From NCBI RefSeq assembly GCF_018398335.1, contig NZ_JAHBRX010000002.1, positions 1,116,001-1,180,000 on the forward strand: a DNA stretch of 64,000 bases, in the 5' to 3' direction. Below the pieces are notes generated by a model. The model did no database searches. It saw nothing but the letters and a program-made list of their open reading frames with translations, and was not told where the DNA came from. A program made the translations under genes and the position numbers. Below are positions 49,830-58,439 of this stretch, piece by piece; position 1 is the stretch's first letter; every line of letters begins with the position of its first letter. The DNA comes from Chelatococcus sp. HY11. Lineage in GTDB: Bacteria > Pseudomonadota > Alphaproteobacteria > Rhizobiales > Beijerinckiaceae.

Positions 49830-50692
49830 GCACGGTTGACCTTGTGATCGTATCGGACCTGAAGAAGGAGTTTCGCGCCCGCGGGAACCTCATCTCGATG
49901 CTGCGACGGCGCAGCCGGCCCCCGGTGCTGGCGGTGGATGGCGTGTCCTTCACCGTCGAGCGCGGCAAGACCTTTGCGCTCGTCGGCGAATCGGGATCCG
50001 GCAAATCGACGATCGCCCGCATGGTGGTGGGCCTGATGGCGCCGACCTCAGGCGAAATCGCCATCGACGGCGTGTCCATGACGGCGCCGTCGGCGGCTGC
50101 CGCCCGCCTTGCCTTGCGACGGCGCATCCAGATGGTCTTCCAGGATCCCTATGCCAGCCTCAACCCGCGCTGGCGTGTCGGCGACATCATCGCCGAGCCG
50201 ATTACCGCTTTCGGGCTGTGCGCGCCCGGAGCCGACACCCGGGCGCGGGTCGGGGAACTCCTCGGCCTGGTGGGGCTGCATGCGGATGACGGGCTGAAGT
50301 TTCCGCATGAGTTTTCAGGCGGCCAGCGCCAGCGCATCGCCATTGCGCGCGCGATCGCCTCCGATCCCGCTTTCATCGTCTGCGACGAGCCGACCTCGGC
50401 GCTCGACGTGTCCGTCCAGGCCCAGATTCTCAACCTCATGCGCGATTTGCAGGACCGGCTTGGCCTGACATATCTGTTCATCAGCCACAACCTGGCCGTG
50501 GTGCGCTTCATGGCCGACCGCATCGGCGTGCTCAGCCGCGGCAAGCTCGTGGAAGCCGCGCCCAGCGCGGAGCTGTTTGCAGATCCTCAGCACCCCTATA
50601 CGCGGCAGCTTCTGGCCGCTGCGCCGGATATCGGCGCGGCCTCGTCAACCCTGGCGCTCCCCCACGGCGCCCTCTCACCAGCGGAGATCTGA
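49826..50692 (+). CDS. dppF: Dipeptide/oligopeptide-type ABC transporter ATPase DppF
   Basis: 288 residues from GTG 49826 (GTGA overlap with dppD). Walker A GESGSGKST, FQDPYASLNPRW, signature FSGGQRQRIAIARAI, Walker B FIVCDEPTSALD. Second ATPase of the importer; the C-terminus stops shortly after the HPYTRQLLAA segment and lacks the Cys-rich iron-sulfur-like tail found in DppD. One base separates its stop from the GTG of the hydrolase gene. Confidence 0.94.
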   Translation: MSTVDLVIVSDLKKEFRARGNLISMLRRRSRPPVLAVDGVSFTVERGKTFALVGESGSGKSTIARMVVGLMAPTSGEIAIDGVSMTAPSAAAARLALRRRIQMVFQDPYASLNPRWRVGDIIAEPITAFGLCAPGADTRARVGELLGLVGLHADDGLKFPHEFSGGQRQRIAIARAIASDPAFIVCDEPTSALDVSVQAQILNLMRDLQDRLGLTYLFISHNLAVVRFMADRIGVLSRGKLVEAAPSAELFADPQHPYTRQLLAAAPDIGAASSTLALPHGALSPAEI

Positions 50693-50693
50693 G

Positions 50694-52160
50694 GTGGCAG
50701 AGCCCTTTGACTGCATGATCCGCGGCGGCCGTGTGGTCACCGCCTCGGGAACGTTCGACGCCGATGTCGCCATCTCCGGAGAGACGATCGCCGCCATCGG
50801 CCGCGGCCTCGGCGAGGCGAGGCGGGTGATCGATGCGACCGACAAGCTGGTTCTACCGGGCGGGGTAGATCCCCATTGCCATATCGAGCAGATGACGGCC
50901 GCCGGTGTGGTCAATGCTGACACCTTTGCCACGGCGACGACCAGCGCGTTATTCGGTGGCACCACGACGGTCATTCCCTTCGCCGCGCAGCATGTTGGCG
51001 CCAGCCTGAAAGGCACGGTCGCTGACTACCACAGGTTGGCGGAAAAAGGCGCGGTGGTTGATTATGCCCTGCACATGATTCTCGCCGATCCGACGCCGGA
51101 GGTGATTGCCGAGGAGTTGCCGGCGCTGGTCGCGGCCGGCCACAGCTCGATCAAGCTGTTCATGACCTACGATCGCCTGAAGGTTGACGACGAGCGCTTC
51201 CTCGACGTGTTGCTCGCCGCGCGCAAGGCCGGCGCTTTGGTCTGCGTCCATGCCGAGAACCATGGCATGATCGCCTGGATGGGCAAGCGGCTCGTCGAAC
51301 GCGGCTATATCAAGCCGAAATATCATGCGATGGCCCATCCGCGCCTCGCCGAGGTCGAGGCGTTCGGACGCCTCATCGCCATGGCGCGGCTCGTCGACCA
51401 GCCGGTGATGATCTTCCACGTCTCGACGGCGGAAGGGGCCGCCGTGATCCGCCAGGCGCGCGGTGAAGGCACCAAGATCTTCGCCGAGACCTGCCCGCAC
51501 TATCTGCTGCTCGATGCAAGCGCGCTCGACAAGCCGGGGACGGAGGGAGCGAAATGGATGTGCAGCCCGCCGATGCGGACCCAAGGCGACAGCGAGGCGC
51601 TGTGGCAGGCCATCGGGCTGGGCGACCTCCAGGTGGTGTCCTCTGATCACGCGCCGTTCCGTCATGACGAGACGGGGAAGCTGAAAGCCGGCCCGGGCGC
51701 CAATTTCAAGCAGATGGCGAACGGCATGCCCGGCCTGGAGAACCGCCTGCCGATCCTGTTCGACGCCATGGTGTCGCAAGGCCGTTTCACGCTCGAGAAA
51801 TTCGTCGAGGTCACCGCGACCGCCCCGGCCCGGATCTATAATCTCCATCCGCGCAAGGGGACTATCCAGCCCGGCGCGGACGCCGATATCGCCATCTGGG
51901 ATCCCGAACGCGCGGTCACGCTAGCCGATGCCGACGTACATGATGCAACGGGCTATACACCCTACCCCGGCCGCGTGGTGCGCGGCTGGCCGGAAACCGT
52001 GCTGGTGCGCGGCACGGTGGCCATAACCGGGGACAAGCTGCAGATCGCGCCGGGCTTCGGCCGGTTCCTGCCGCGATCCGGCGGCGAGGCGGCGCGACCG
52101 ACGGGGCGGCTCGAGGCAGAACTCGATCCAGCCCGCAATTTCGGCGCGGAACTCTTGTGA
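50694..52160 (+). CDS. Dihydropyrimidinase/D-hydantoinase-family cyclic amidohydrolase
   Basis: 488 residues from GTG 50694, seven bases after GGAG. Binuclear zinc set is complete: His61/His63 (DPHCHIEQ), carboxylated Lys154 (SSIKLFMTYD), His186 (HAEN), His242 (HVSTAEGA) and Asp318 (SSDHAPF). These enzymes open cyclic imides such as dihydrouracil, hydantoins and succinimide. Located immediately after the importer ATPases, it is a good candidate for the first intracellular step of module 6. Overlaps the next gene by four bases (GTGA). Confidence 0.93.
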   Translation: MAEPFDCMIRGGRVVTASGTFDADVAISGETIAAIGRGLGEARRVIDATDKLVLPGGVDPHCHIEQMTAAGVVNADTFATATTSALFGGTTTVIPFAAQHVGASLKGTVADYHRLAEKGAVVDYALHMILADPTPEVIAEELPALVAAGHSSIKLFMTYDRLKVDDERFLDVLLAARKAGALVCVHAENHGMIAWMGKRLVERGYIKPKYHAMAHPRLAEVEAFGRLIAMARLVDQPVMIFHVSTAEGAAVIRQARGEGTKIFAETCPHYLLLDASALDKPGTEGAKWMCSPPMRTQGDSEALWQAIGLGDLQVVSSDHAPFRHDETGKLKAGPGANFKQMANGMPGLENRLPILFDAMVSQGRFTLEKFVEVTATAPARIYNLHPRKGTIQPGADADIAIWDPERAVTLADADVHDATGYTPYPGRVVRGWPETVLVRGTVAITGDKLQIAPGFGRFLPRSGGEAARPTGRLEAELDPARNFGAELL

Positions 52161-53761
52161 GCGGCGACATCGAGGCCGATGTGGTCGTCATCGGAGCGGG
52201 GCCGACGGGTGCCGCCGCCGCCTGGCGACTGGCGGCCGCCGGACTGTCCGTCGTCTGTCTGGAACGAGGCCACTGGTTCGACTACGCCGCCCTCGGTCAG
52301 GGTGAGCCGGGCTATGGGCGCCGGCGCCGCGCCACCTTCAACGACAACCCCAATCTCCGCCGACACAGCGACGACTATCCCGTCGACGACAGCGACAGCC
52401 CGATCAAACCGATGATCGGCAATGCCGTCGGCGGCTCGTCCATCTATTGGGCAGCGCATGTGCCCCGGTATCGTCCCGAGGATTTCCGCGTGCGCAGCCT
52501 CGATAATGTCGGCGACGACTGGCCTATCACCTACGAGGACATCGCGCCGTATTACGACCTCAACGAGACGGAAATCGGCCTGGCATCCTTTCCCGGCGAT
52601 CCCGCCGGTCCGGAGCGCACGGCCGCGCCCCTCTCCATGCCATCGATCGGACCGGCCGGTCGTCGTCTGGCGCGGGCCTTCGACAGTCTTGGCTGGCATT
52701 GGTGGCCCGTCGACCTGGCGGTCGGGCAGGATGCGGACGATCCGCGGACCGCACGCTGTACGCATATCGGCCCATGCGAGCCGGGATGCCCGGCCCGCAT
52801 CCGCGCCGGAGCCGATCGCGCCTACATGAAGAAGGCATTGGCCGCAGGCGCACGGCTCCACACCGGCGCGCGTGTCATCGGGCTGGAGCACGACGCGGCA
52901 CATCGGGTGGCTGCCGCCCTGGTGGCCGACGACAGCGGCACCAGACGGGTGCGCGGCCATCGCTTCATCCTGGCCGCCAATGGCATGGGCACGCCGCGGC
53001 TTCTCCTGCTCTCGGCCTCGAAGGCGTTTCCGAACGGGCTCGCCAACAGTTCAGGGCTCGTCGGCCGCAATCTCATGCTGCATCCCCATGCGAGGGTCGA
53101 CGGATACTTCGCCGAGCGCCTCGGCACCTGGACGCCCGGCCAGAAGGCCGGCATCGTCTGTCTGGAGTTCTATGCGACGCGGGCGGAGAACGGATTTCCG
53201 CGAGGCTTCAAGATGCAACTCAACGCCAGCCCCGCCCCCGCCGACATCGCGCGGAGAAGTGGCAGCGCGGCGCCGCTGCCATGGGGGGCTGGCCATCACG
53301 AAGCCTTCGCGGAGCAGTTCGACCGCATCGCCAGCCTGAATATCTGCATCGAGGACCTCGCCGATCGCGACAACCGCATCACGCTCTCATCCGAGCTCGC
53401 CGACCGCGACGGCCTGCCGGCACCGAAGATGATCTATCGCCTGTCCGATGCCTCCCGCGCCAACCTCGACTTCGCCATGGACCGCGCCGAGCAGGTGCTG
53501 AACATGTCCGGGGCCACCGCCACCGTCCGCGATCCCCTGAAAGCCCAGGCCGGCTTCCACCTGATGGGCACGGCCCGCATGGGCGACGATCCGGACAACG
53601 CCGTCGTCGATGCGTTCGGTCGCTGCCATGACGTCGGCAACCTGTTCATCGTGGATTCCAGCATCTTCGTGACGTCGGGGGCCATGAATCCGACATCGAC
53701 CGCCCAGGCGCTAGCGCTGCGCACAGCCGATCACCTGATCGCGACGCGCCATGCGCCCTGA
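52157..53761 (+). CDS. GMC-family FAD oxidoreductase (gluconate/sorbosone dehydrogenase-like)
   Basis: 534 residues. FAD loop VVVIGAGPTGAAAAWRLA, NAVGGSSIYWAAHVPR, a Cys-containing segment CTHIGPCEPGCPARIRAGADRAY, LAANGMGTPRLLLLS, and the C-terminal GFHLMGTARMGDDPDNAVVD plus SGAMNPTSTAQALALR are typical of the large flavoprotein subunits of membrane gluconate-type dehydrogenases. No Tat or Sec signal is visible and no cytochrome or small subunit gene is adjacent, so it probably works in the cytoplasm. GTG start overlaps the previous stop. Confidence 0.9.
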   Translation: MSGDIEADVVVIGAGPTGAAAAWRLAAAGLSVVCLERGHWFDYAALGQGEPGYGRRRRATFNDNPNLRRHSDDYPVDDSDSPIKPMIGNAVGGSSIYWAAHVPRYRPEDFRVRSLDNVGDDWPITYEDIAPYYDLNETEIGLASFPGDPAGPERTAAPLSMPSIGPAGRRLARAFDSLGWHWWPVDLAVGQDADDPRTARCTHIGPCEPGCPARIRAGADRAYMKKALAAGARLHTGARVIGLEHDAAHRVAAALVADDSGTRRVRGHRFILAANGMGTPRLLLLSASKAFPNGLANSSGLVGRNLMLHPHARVDGYFAERLGTWTPGQKAGIVCLEFYATRAENGFPRGFKMQLNASPAPADIARRSGSAAPLPWGAGHHEAFAEQFDRIASLNICIEDLADRDNRITLSSELADRDGLPAPKMIYRLSDASRANLDFAMDRAEQVLNMSGATATVRDPLKAQAGFHLMGTARMGDDPDNAVVDAFGRCHDVGNLFIVDSSIFVTSGAMNPTSTAQALALRTADHLIATRHAP

Positions 53762-53773
53762 GTGGCACAGTTT

Positions 53774-53784
53774 TTGTTATACAA
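53774..53784. promoter_or_regulatory. TTGTTATACAA operator-like site inside the operon
   Basis: Exact copy of the 11-mer at 47130, 13 bases after the GMC stop and 36 bases upstream of the amidohydrolase ATG. It suggests an internal regulated promoter. Confidence 0.6.
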
Positions 53785-53819
53785 TCTAACGGTGAAATTT
53801 CCGGTCGGAGCGTTGGCCC

Positions 53820-55052
53820 ATGCGTCGCCTGATCATCGCTGATCGTCTCATCGATGCAGTTCATGCGGCGCCGATCGCGCACGGCGCCATCCTCATTGAT
53901 GGCGAGCGCATTCTCGACTGCGGGCGCGCCACCGATATCGGACGGCCGGAGGGCGCTGAGCTCATCGACGCCACGGGTATGACGGTGATGCCGGGCCTCA
54001 TCGATGCCCATGTCCACCTCGCCTACAGTGGTACGCCGCACAAGGCGCTGTTCCGCTCCGAACACGCGGAAATGTCTTATCCGGCAGTGTCTTTGCGGGC
54101 GGCCGCCTACGCCCGCGAGACCCTGCGCCATGGCTTCACCGCGGTGCGCGACATGCATGCGCCCGGCGGCACGATCATCGACCTGCGCGATGCCATCGAC
54201 GCCGGCCATGTCGAGGGGCCGCGCATCCGTGCCTGCGGACGCGGCCTGTCCGTGACCGGCGGCCATATGGACCAGCCCGGCTGGGCGGACCACACCTCGT
54301 TCCGCGACCTCACCCATCCTTGCGACGGCCCGGATGGCTTTCGCCGTGGCGTGCGGGAGGAGATCAAACGCGGCGCGGATTTCATCAAACTGAACACGAA
54401 TGCGGCGATTCACGGTCGGCCCGATCGCTTCTGCCGGCTCGAAATGGCCGAGGACGAAATCAAAGCCGCCTGCGACGAAGCCCATGAGCAGGGCCTGAAG
54501 GTCGCCTCGCATACCTTGGGCGAGCAGCCCCTCGCCGCCACCATCGTCAATGGTGTCGATTGCGTCGAACATGCCCATTTCACCGATGACCGCATCATCG
54601 AACTGATGGTGCGGCAGGGTACGTTCCTGGTGCCCACTCTGCTCGTCAACGAGCGCAACTTCGACTTCACGCCGGAGGCGCAGGGTATCAGCCAGCGCCA
54701 TTGGGAGTGGTTGCTGGCGTCACGCGAGGCGAAGTGGGCGACGCTCGCCAAGGCGCGCGCCGCCGGCGTGCGTATCGGCTGCGGCACCGACGCCGGCTTC
54801 ATGATCCCCCATGGCTCGATGAGCTGGCGCGAGATCGCGCTGCTCGCCGAAGGCGGCCTGACGCCCCTCGAGGCGATCACCGCGGCCACGGCGACCAACG
54901 CCGAACTCCTCGATCTCGACGCCGGCCGGCTCGAAAAGGGGCGGCTTGCGGACATCCTGATAGTCGCCGGCAATCCTCTCGACGACCTCTCGCTGCTCGG
55001 CAACCCCGCCAATCTGCGTGTCATCAAGGGCGGCCGAGACATCCGCCCGTGA
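53820..55052 (+). CDS. Metal-dependent amidohydrolase (imidazolonepropionase/Xaa-Pro dipeptidase-like)
   Basis: 410 residues of the amidohydrolase_1 superfamily: DAHVHLAYSG with metal ligands His64/His66, HGFTAVRDMHAPGG, ADFIKLN with the bridging Lys, VASHTLGEQP, NGVDCVEHAHF, GCGTDAGF and a C-terminal LEKGRLADILIVAGNPL strand. This group includes imidazolonepropionase-like enzymes and cytosolic prolidase-like amidohydrolases that cleave N-acyl amino acids or cyclic imidates. It would act on an amide intermediate of module 6. GGAG is ten bases upstream of the ATG. Confidence 0.92.
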   Translation: MRRLIIADRLIDAVHAAPIAHGAILIDGERILDCGRATDIGRPEGAELIDATGMTVMPGLIDAHVHLAYSGTPHKALFRSEHAEMSYPAVSLRAAAYARETLRHGFTAVRDMHAPGGTIIDLRDAIDAGHVEGPRIRACGRGLSVTGGHMDQPGWADHTSFRDLTHPCDGPDGFRRGVREEIKRGADFIKLNTNAAIHGRPDRFCRLEMAEDEIKAACDEAHEQGLKVASHTLGEQPLAATIVNGVDCVEHAHFTDDRIIELMVRQGTFLVPTLLVNERNFDFTPEAQGISQRHWEWLLASREAKWATLAKARAAGVRIGCGTDAGFMIPHGSMSWREIALLAEGGLTPLEAITAATATNAELLDLDAGRLEKGRLADILIVAGNPLDDLSLLGNPANLRVIKGGRDIRP

Positions 55053-55072
55053 CAATCGCAAGCCCTTGACGT

Positions 55073-55091
55073 TTGTATAATTGTTATACAA
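55073..55091. promoter_or_regulatory. Extended operator-like palindrome TTGTATAA-TTG-TTATACAA
   Basis: Perfect 8-bp arms at 55073-55080 and 55084-55091; the right part is the same TTGTTATACAA 11-mer (55081-55091). It is 21 bases after the amidohydrolase stop and 46 bases before the class V enzyme start. It is the most symmetric copy of the motif. Confidence 0.7.
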
Positions 55092-55136
55092 GAATTCACC
55101 CAGCAGTCCGGCACCGTCCAGCGCGGGAACACCGAC

Positions 55137-56420
55137 GTGAATGAAGCTGCCGCCCCCATTGTTAGCGGAGATGTCCCTGCCGGTGCGCCGGTGACCGGTG
55201 GCGCCGGCCGCCTCGGCCATGCCGCGCTGGATCTCTGGGCGTTGGAGCCCGGAACGCTGCACCTCAATCACGGTGCCTTCGGGGGGACGCCGCGCGCCGT
55301 GCTTGCCGAGCAGGCGACCTGGCAGGCACGGATGGAGGCCAATCCGAGCCGCTTCTTCATGAGCGAGTTGCCGGGGCATCTACGCACCGCCGCCGCCGAA
55401 CTTGCTGGTTTCGTCGGCACGGCGCCAGAGCGTCTCGCTTTCGTCGAGAACACGACGAGCGGCATCAACGCGGTCATCCGCTCGCTCGACCTGACGACCG
55501 GCGACGAGATCCTCACGACGGACCATGTCTATGGCGCGGTCCGCAACAGCCTGCGTCATATCGCCGATCGCACCGGCGCCCGGATCGTCGAGGCGCCCGT
55601 CGCCATGCCCGTCAGCGACGGCGCCGCGATCGTCGCGGCGCTGGCAGCTCACCTGACATCCAGGACCCGGCTGGTGGTCGTGGACCACGTGGCCTCCGCC
55701 TCCGCCGTCATCGCCCCGGTGGCCGCCGTAGTGGCGCTCTGCCACGGCCGCGGCCTGCCGGTGCTGGTCGACGGCGCCCATGCACCCGGGCTCGTCGATC
55801 TCGACATCGATGCCATCGGCGCCGACTGGTATGTGGGCAATTGCCACAAATGGCTGTGCGCCCCGAAGGGGGCCGCCTTCCTCGCCGTGTCCAGGACATC
55901 ATCGACAAGCGTCCACCCGCTCGCCATCTCGCACGCCTACGGGCAAGGTTTTACCGCGGAGTTCGACAAGGTAGGAACGCGCGACGCCTCGGCGTGGCTC
56001 AGCGTGCCCGCCGCGATCCGCTTTCATCGGGCGCTCGGGGGGCAAGCGCTGCGTCAGCGCAACCGCGCGCTCGCGCATGGCGCCGCCATCGCGATCGCCG
56101 ATGCGCTCCAGAGCCCGCTGGGCGCCGATCCCGCCCTGTTCGCGGCGATGGCCACGATCCGGCTTCCTGGAGAACACCCGGCAACGCGCGGCGAGTTCTC
56201 GCGCATCCATGACGCGATCTTCGCCGCCGCGGGAGCGGAAATCGCGATCACGGCCGTCGCCGGCAGGCTCTATCTGAGGATCTGCGCCCACGCCTACAAC
56301 GAGATAACGGACTATGCCGGCATTGCCGCGGCGACGCTTAAGGCGGTCGCACCGAACACCGCGGAGGGCGCATCTGGCGCCGCGGAGGGTGCTCCTGGCG
56401 CCGCGGAGGTCTTGGCATGA
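55137..56420 (+). CDS. Class V aminotransferase-fold PLP enzyme (isopenicillin N epimerase-like)
   Basis: 427 residues; start GTG 55137 (leader to residue 30 is Ala/Gly-rich). Family features: LHLNHGAFGGTPRAVLAEQ, ENTTSGINAVIRSL, Asp212 (VDGAHAPG) that contacts the pyridine nitrogen, and PLP Lys238 in VGNCHKWLCAPKG. Relatives are epimerases, cysteine-sulfinate-type lyases and aminotransferases. In an operon with cyclic amidases it may racemise or deaminate the released amino acid. The last 20 codons encode AEGASGA/AEGAPGA repeats and the stop overlaps dppB (ATGA). Confidence 0.9.
   Translation: MNEAAAPIVSGDVPAGAPVTGGAGRLGHAALDLWALEPGTLHLNHGAFGGTPRAVLAEQATWQARMEANPSRFFMSELPGHLRTAAAELAGFVGTAPERLAFVENTTSGINAVIRSLDLTTGDEILTTDHVYGAVRNSLRHIADRTGARIVEAPVAMPVSDGAAIVAALAAHLTSRTRLVVVDHVASASAVIAPVAAVVALCHGRGLPVLVDGAHAPGLVDLDIDAIGADWYVGNCHKWLCAPKGAAFLAVSRTSSTSVHPLAISHAYGQGFTAEFDKVGTRDASAWLSVPAAIRFHRALGGQALRQRNRALAHGAAIAIADALQSPLGADPALFAAMATIRLPGEHPATRGEFSRIHDAIFAAAGAEIAITAVAGRLYLRICAHAYNEITDYAGIAAATLKAVAPNTAEGASGAAEGAPGAAEVLA
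56359..56409 (+). repeat. 21-bp tandem repeat in the C-terminal coding tail
   Basis: Two 21-bp units (56359-56379 and 56380-56400) differing at three positions plus a partial third (56401-56409, CCGCGGAGG). They encode AEGASGA and AEGAPGA, an in-frame expansion at the end of the PLP enzyme just before the dppB start. Confidence 0.8.
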
Positions 56421-57403
56421 TCAACTACTTCGCCCAGCGACTGGGCCAGGCGCTGATCGTAATCTTCGTCGTGGCGGTGCTCGCCTTCCTGATGTTCCGT
56501 TTCCTGGGCGATCCCATCGTCGCCATCCTTGGCGCCAATTCCACCGGCCTGCAGCGCGACGCCCTGCGGCGCGAACTCGGCCTCGACGCCCCGCTGCTCT
56601 TCCAGTTCGCCGATTATCTCTGGCAGATGCTGCGCGGCAATTTCGGGTTGAGCTACCGCCTGGGCCAGCCGGTCGGACAGGTGCTGCTCGAGCGGGCGCC
56701 TGCGACGATCGAACTTGCCATGAGCGGCATGCTGCTGTCGCTCGCCGTCGGTATCCCGGCCGGCATCTACACGGCCCTCCATCGCCGGCGCATCTCGAGC
56801 CAGCTCACGCTCGGGCTGTCGCTCGTCGGCATCTCGATGCCCTCGTTCTTCATGGGCATCCTTCTGATCTTCGTGTTCAGCGTCCGGCTCGGCTGGCTGC
56901 CTTCCTTCGGGCGCGGCGAAACGGTGTCGATCGGCTGGTGGAGCACGGGCCTGCTCACCATCAGCGGCCTGAAGGCGCTGGTCATGCCGGCCATCACCAT
57001 TTCAGTCTTCCAGATCGCCATGATCATGCGCCTCGTCCGCGCCGAGATGCTGGAAGTCATGCGCATGGACTATATCCGCTTCGCGCGGGCCCGCGGCCTG
57101 TCGAACCGGGCGGTCCATCTGCGCCACGCCCTCGGCAACACACTCGTGCCGGTCATCACCATCACCGGCCTGCAGCTGGGCTCGGTGATCGCCTTTGCCG
57201 TCATTACTGAACAAGTATTCCAGTGGCCAGGGCTTGGCCTTTTGTTCCTGCAATCGGTGGCGGCAGCCGATGTACCAGTGATCGCTGCCTATCTCGTCCT
57301 GATCGCCCTCGTCTTCGTGGTCATCAACCTGATCGTCGATCTCCTCTACTACGTCATCGATCCGCGGTTGCAGTCGCTGATCACCAACGGATCGAGGGCA
57401 TAG
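56417..57403 (+). CDS. dppB: Dipeptide/oligopeptide-type ABC transporter permease DppB
   Basis: 328 residues, six helices. Starts MINYFAQRLGQALIVIFVV and contains GLDAPLLFQFADYLWQMLRGNFG, the periplasmic segment of DppB, and the ATPase-contact loop DYIRFARARGLSNRAVHLRH. Overlaps the preceding gene by four bases. Gene order D-F-(enzymes)-B-C-A is unusual because catabolic genes split the ATPases from the permeases. Confidence 0.95.
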   Translation: MINYFAQRLGQALIVIFVVAVLAFLMFRFLGDPIVAILGANSTGLQRDALRRELGLDAPLLFQFADYLWQMLRGNFGLSYRLGQPVGQVLLERAPATIELAMSGMLLSLAVGIPAGIYTALHRRRISSQLTLGLSLVGISMPSFFMGILLIFVFSVRLGWLPSFGRGETVSIGWWSTGLLTISGLKALVMPAITISVFQIAMIMRLVRAEMLEVMRMDYIRFARARGLSNRAVHLRHALGNTLVPVITITGLQLGSVIAFAVITEQVFQWPGLGLLFLQSVAAADVPVIAAYLVLIALVFVVINLIVDLLYYVIDPRLQSLITNGSRA

Positions 57404-57404
57404 C

Positions 57405-58361
57405 ATGAGCGCCTCCGATACGACCACGATGCGAATGCCCGGTCTCTTCAGCCGTTGCAAGGCATGGCTCGGCGACAGCGATCTCGTCTACGACTTCCTC
57501 CACACGCCGACGGCCATCGTCTCGCTGGTCGTCATCGTGATCTACCTGATCGCCGCCGGCTTTCCCGGGCTGGTAGCACCGCATCCCGTTTTCGATCTGG
57601 CGACCCTGGACTTCAGCAATGCCTTCCTGCCCCCCGCATGGCTGGAGGGGGGCAACTGGCACTTCATCTTCGGTGCCGACGATCAGGGCCGCGACATCCT
57701 TTCTGCCATCATCTACGGACTCCGGGTCTCGCTGTTCGTCAGCATAACGGCCGTCGGCATCTCGCTTCTGCTCGGCGTGGCGCTCGGCCTGATCGCGGGC
57801 TATTGCGGCGGCTGGATCGACGCGCTGATCATGCGCATCGCCGACGTGCAGCTCACCTTCCCGGCGATGCTGGTCGCGGTGATCGTCGACGGACTGGTTC
57901 GGGCAGCCTTCGGGCAGGCGGCGCACGACCGCTTCGCCGTCTGGATCATGATCGTCGCCATCGCCCTCGCCGGCTGGGTGCAATACGCGCGGACCGTCCG
58001 AGGCTCGACGATGGTCGAGGCCGGCCGCGATTACGTGGCCTCGGCGAAGCTCCTGGGACAGTCGGCGGGCTTCATTCTGTTCCGCCATATCCTGCCGAAT
58101 GTCGCCGCGCCGGTTTTCGTCGTGGCGACTATCCAGCTCGCCGTCGCCATCATCCTGGAGGCGACGCTGTCCTTCGTGGGGCTTGGTATCCCGCCGACGG
58201 AGCCCTCGCTCGGCACGCTGATCCGCGTCGGCAACGGTTATCTCCTGTCGGGGGAATGGTGGCTCGCGATCTTTCCGGGGCTGGCGCTCCTCATCCTTGT
58301 ACTCGCCGTCAATCTGCTCGGGGACTTCCTGCGTGACGCGCTGAACCCCCGCCTCAAGTGA
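57405..58361 (+). CDS. dppC: Dipeptide/oligopeptide-type ABC transporter permease DppC
   Basis: 318 residues. Periplasmic loop ends in HFIFGADDQGRDILSAIIYGLRVSL, the DppC hallmark; GRDYVASAKLLGQSAGFILFRHILPN is the ATPase-contact loop and EATLSFVGLGIPPTEPSLGTLI is a late conserved motif. One base separates it from dppB. Confidence 0.95.
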   Translation: MSASDTTTMRMPGLFSRCKAWLGDSDLVYDFLHTPTAIVSLVVIVIYLIAAGFPGLVAPHPVFDLATLDFSNAFLPPAWLEGGNWHFIFGADDQGRDILSAIIYGLRVSLFVSITAVGISLLLGVALGLIAGYCGGWIDALIMRIADVQLTFPAMLVAVIVDGLVRAAFGQAAHDRFAVWIMIVAIALAGWVQYARTVRGSTMVEAGRDYVASAKLLGQSAGFILFRHILPNVAAPVFVVATIQLAVAIILEATLSFVGLGIPPTEPSLGTLIRVGNGYLLSGEWWLAIFPGLALLILVLAVNLLGDFLRDALNPRLK

Positions 58362-58439
58362 ACGACCAGAAAGGCCGCGTAAGCGCGCCGATAACCAGGG
58401 TGGCCATCAAGGCAACCCATCCAGAAGAGGGACTAGGTC

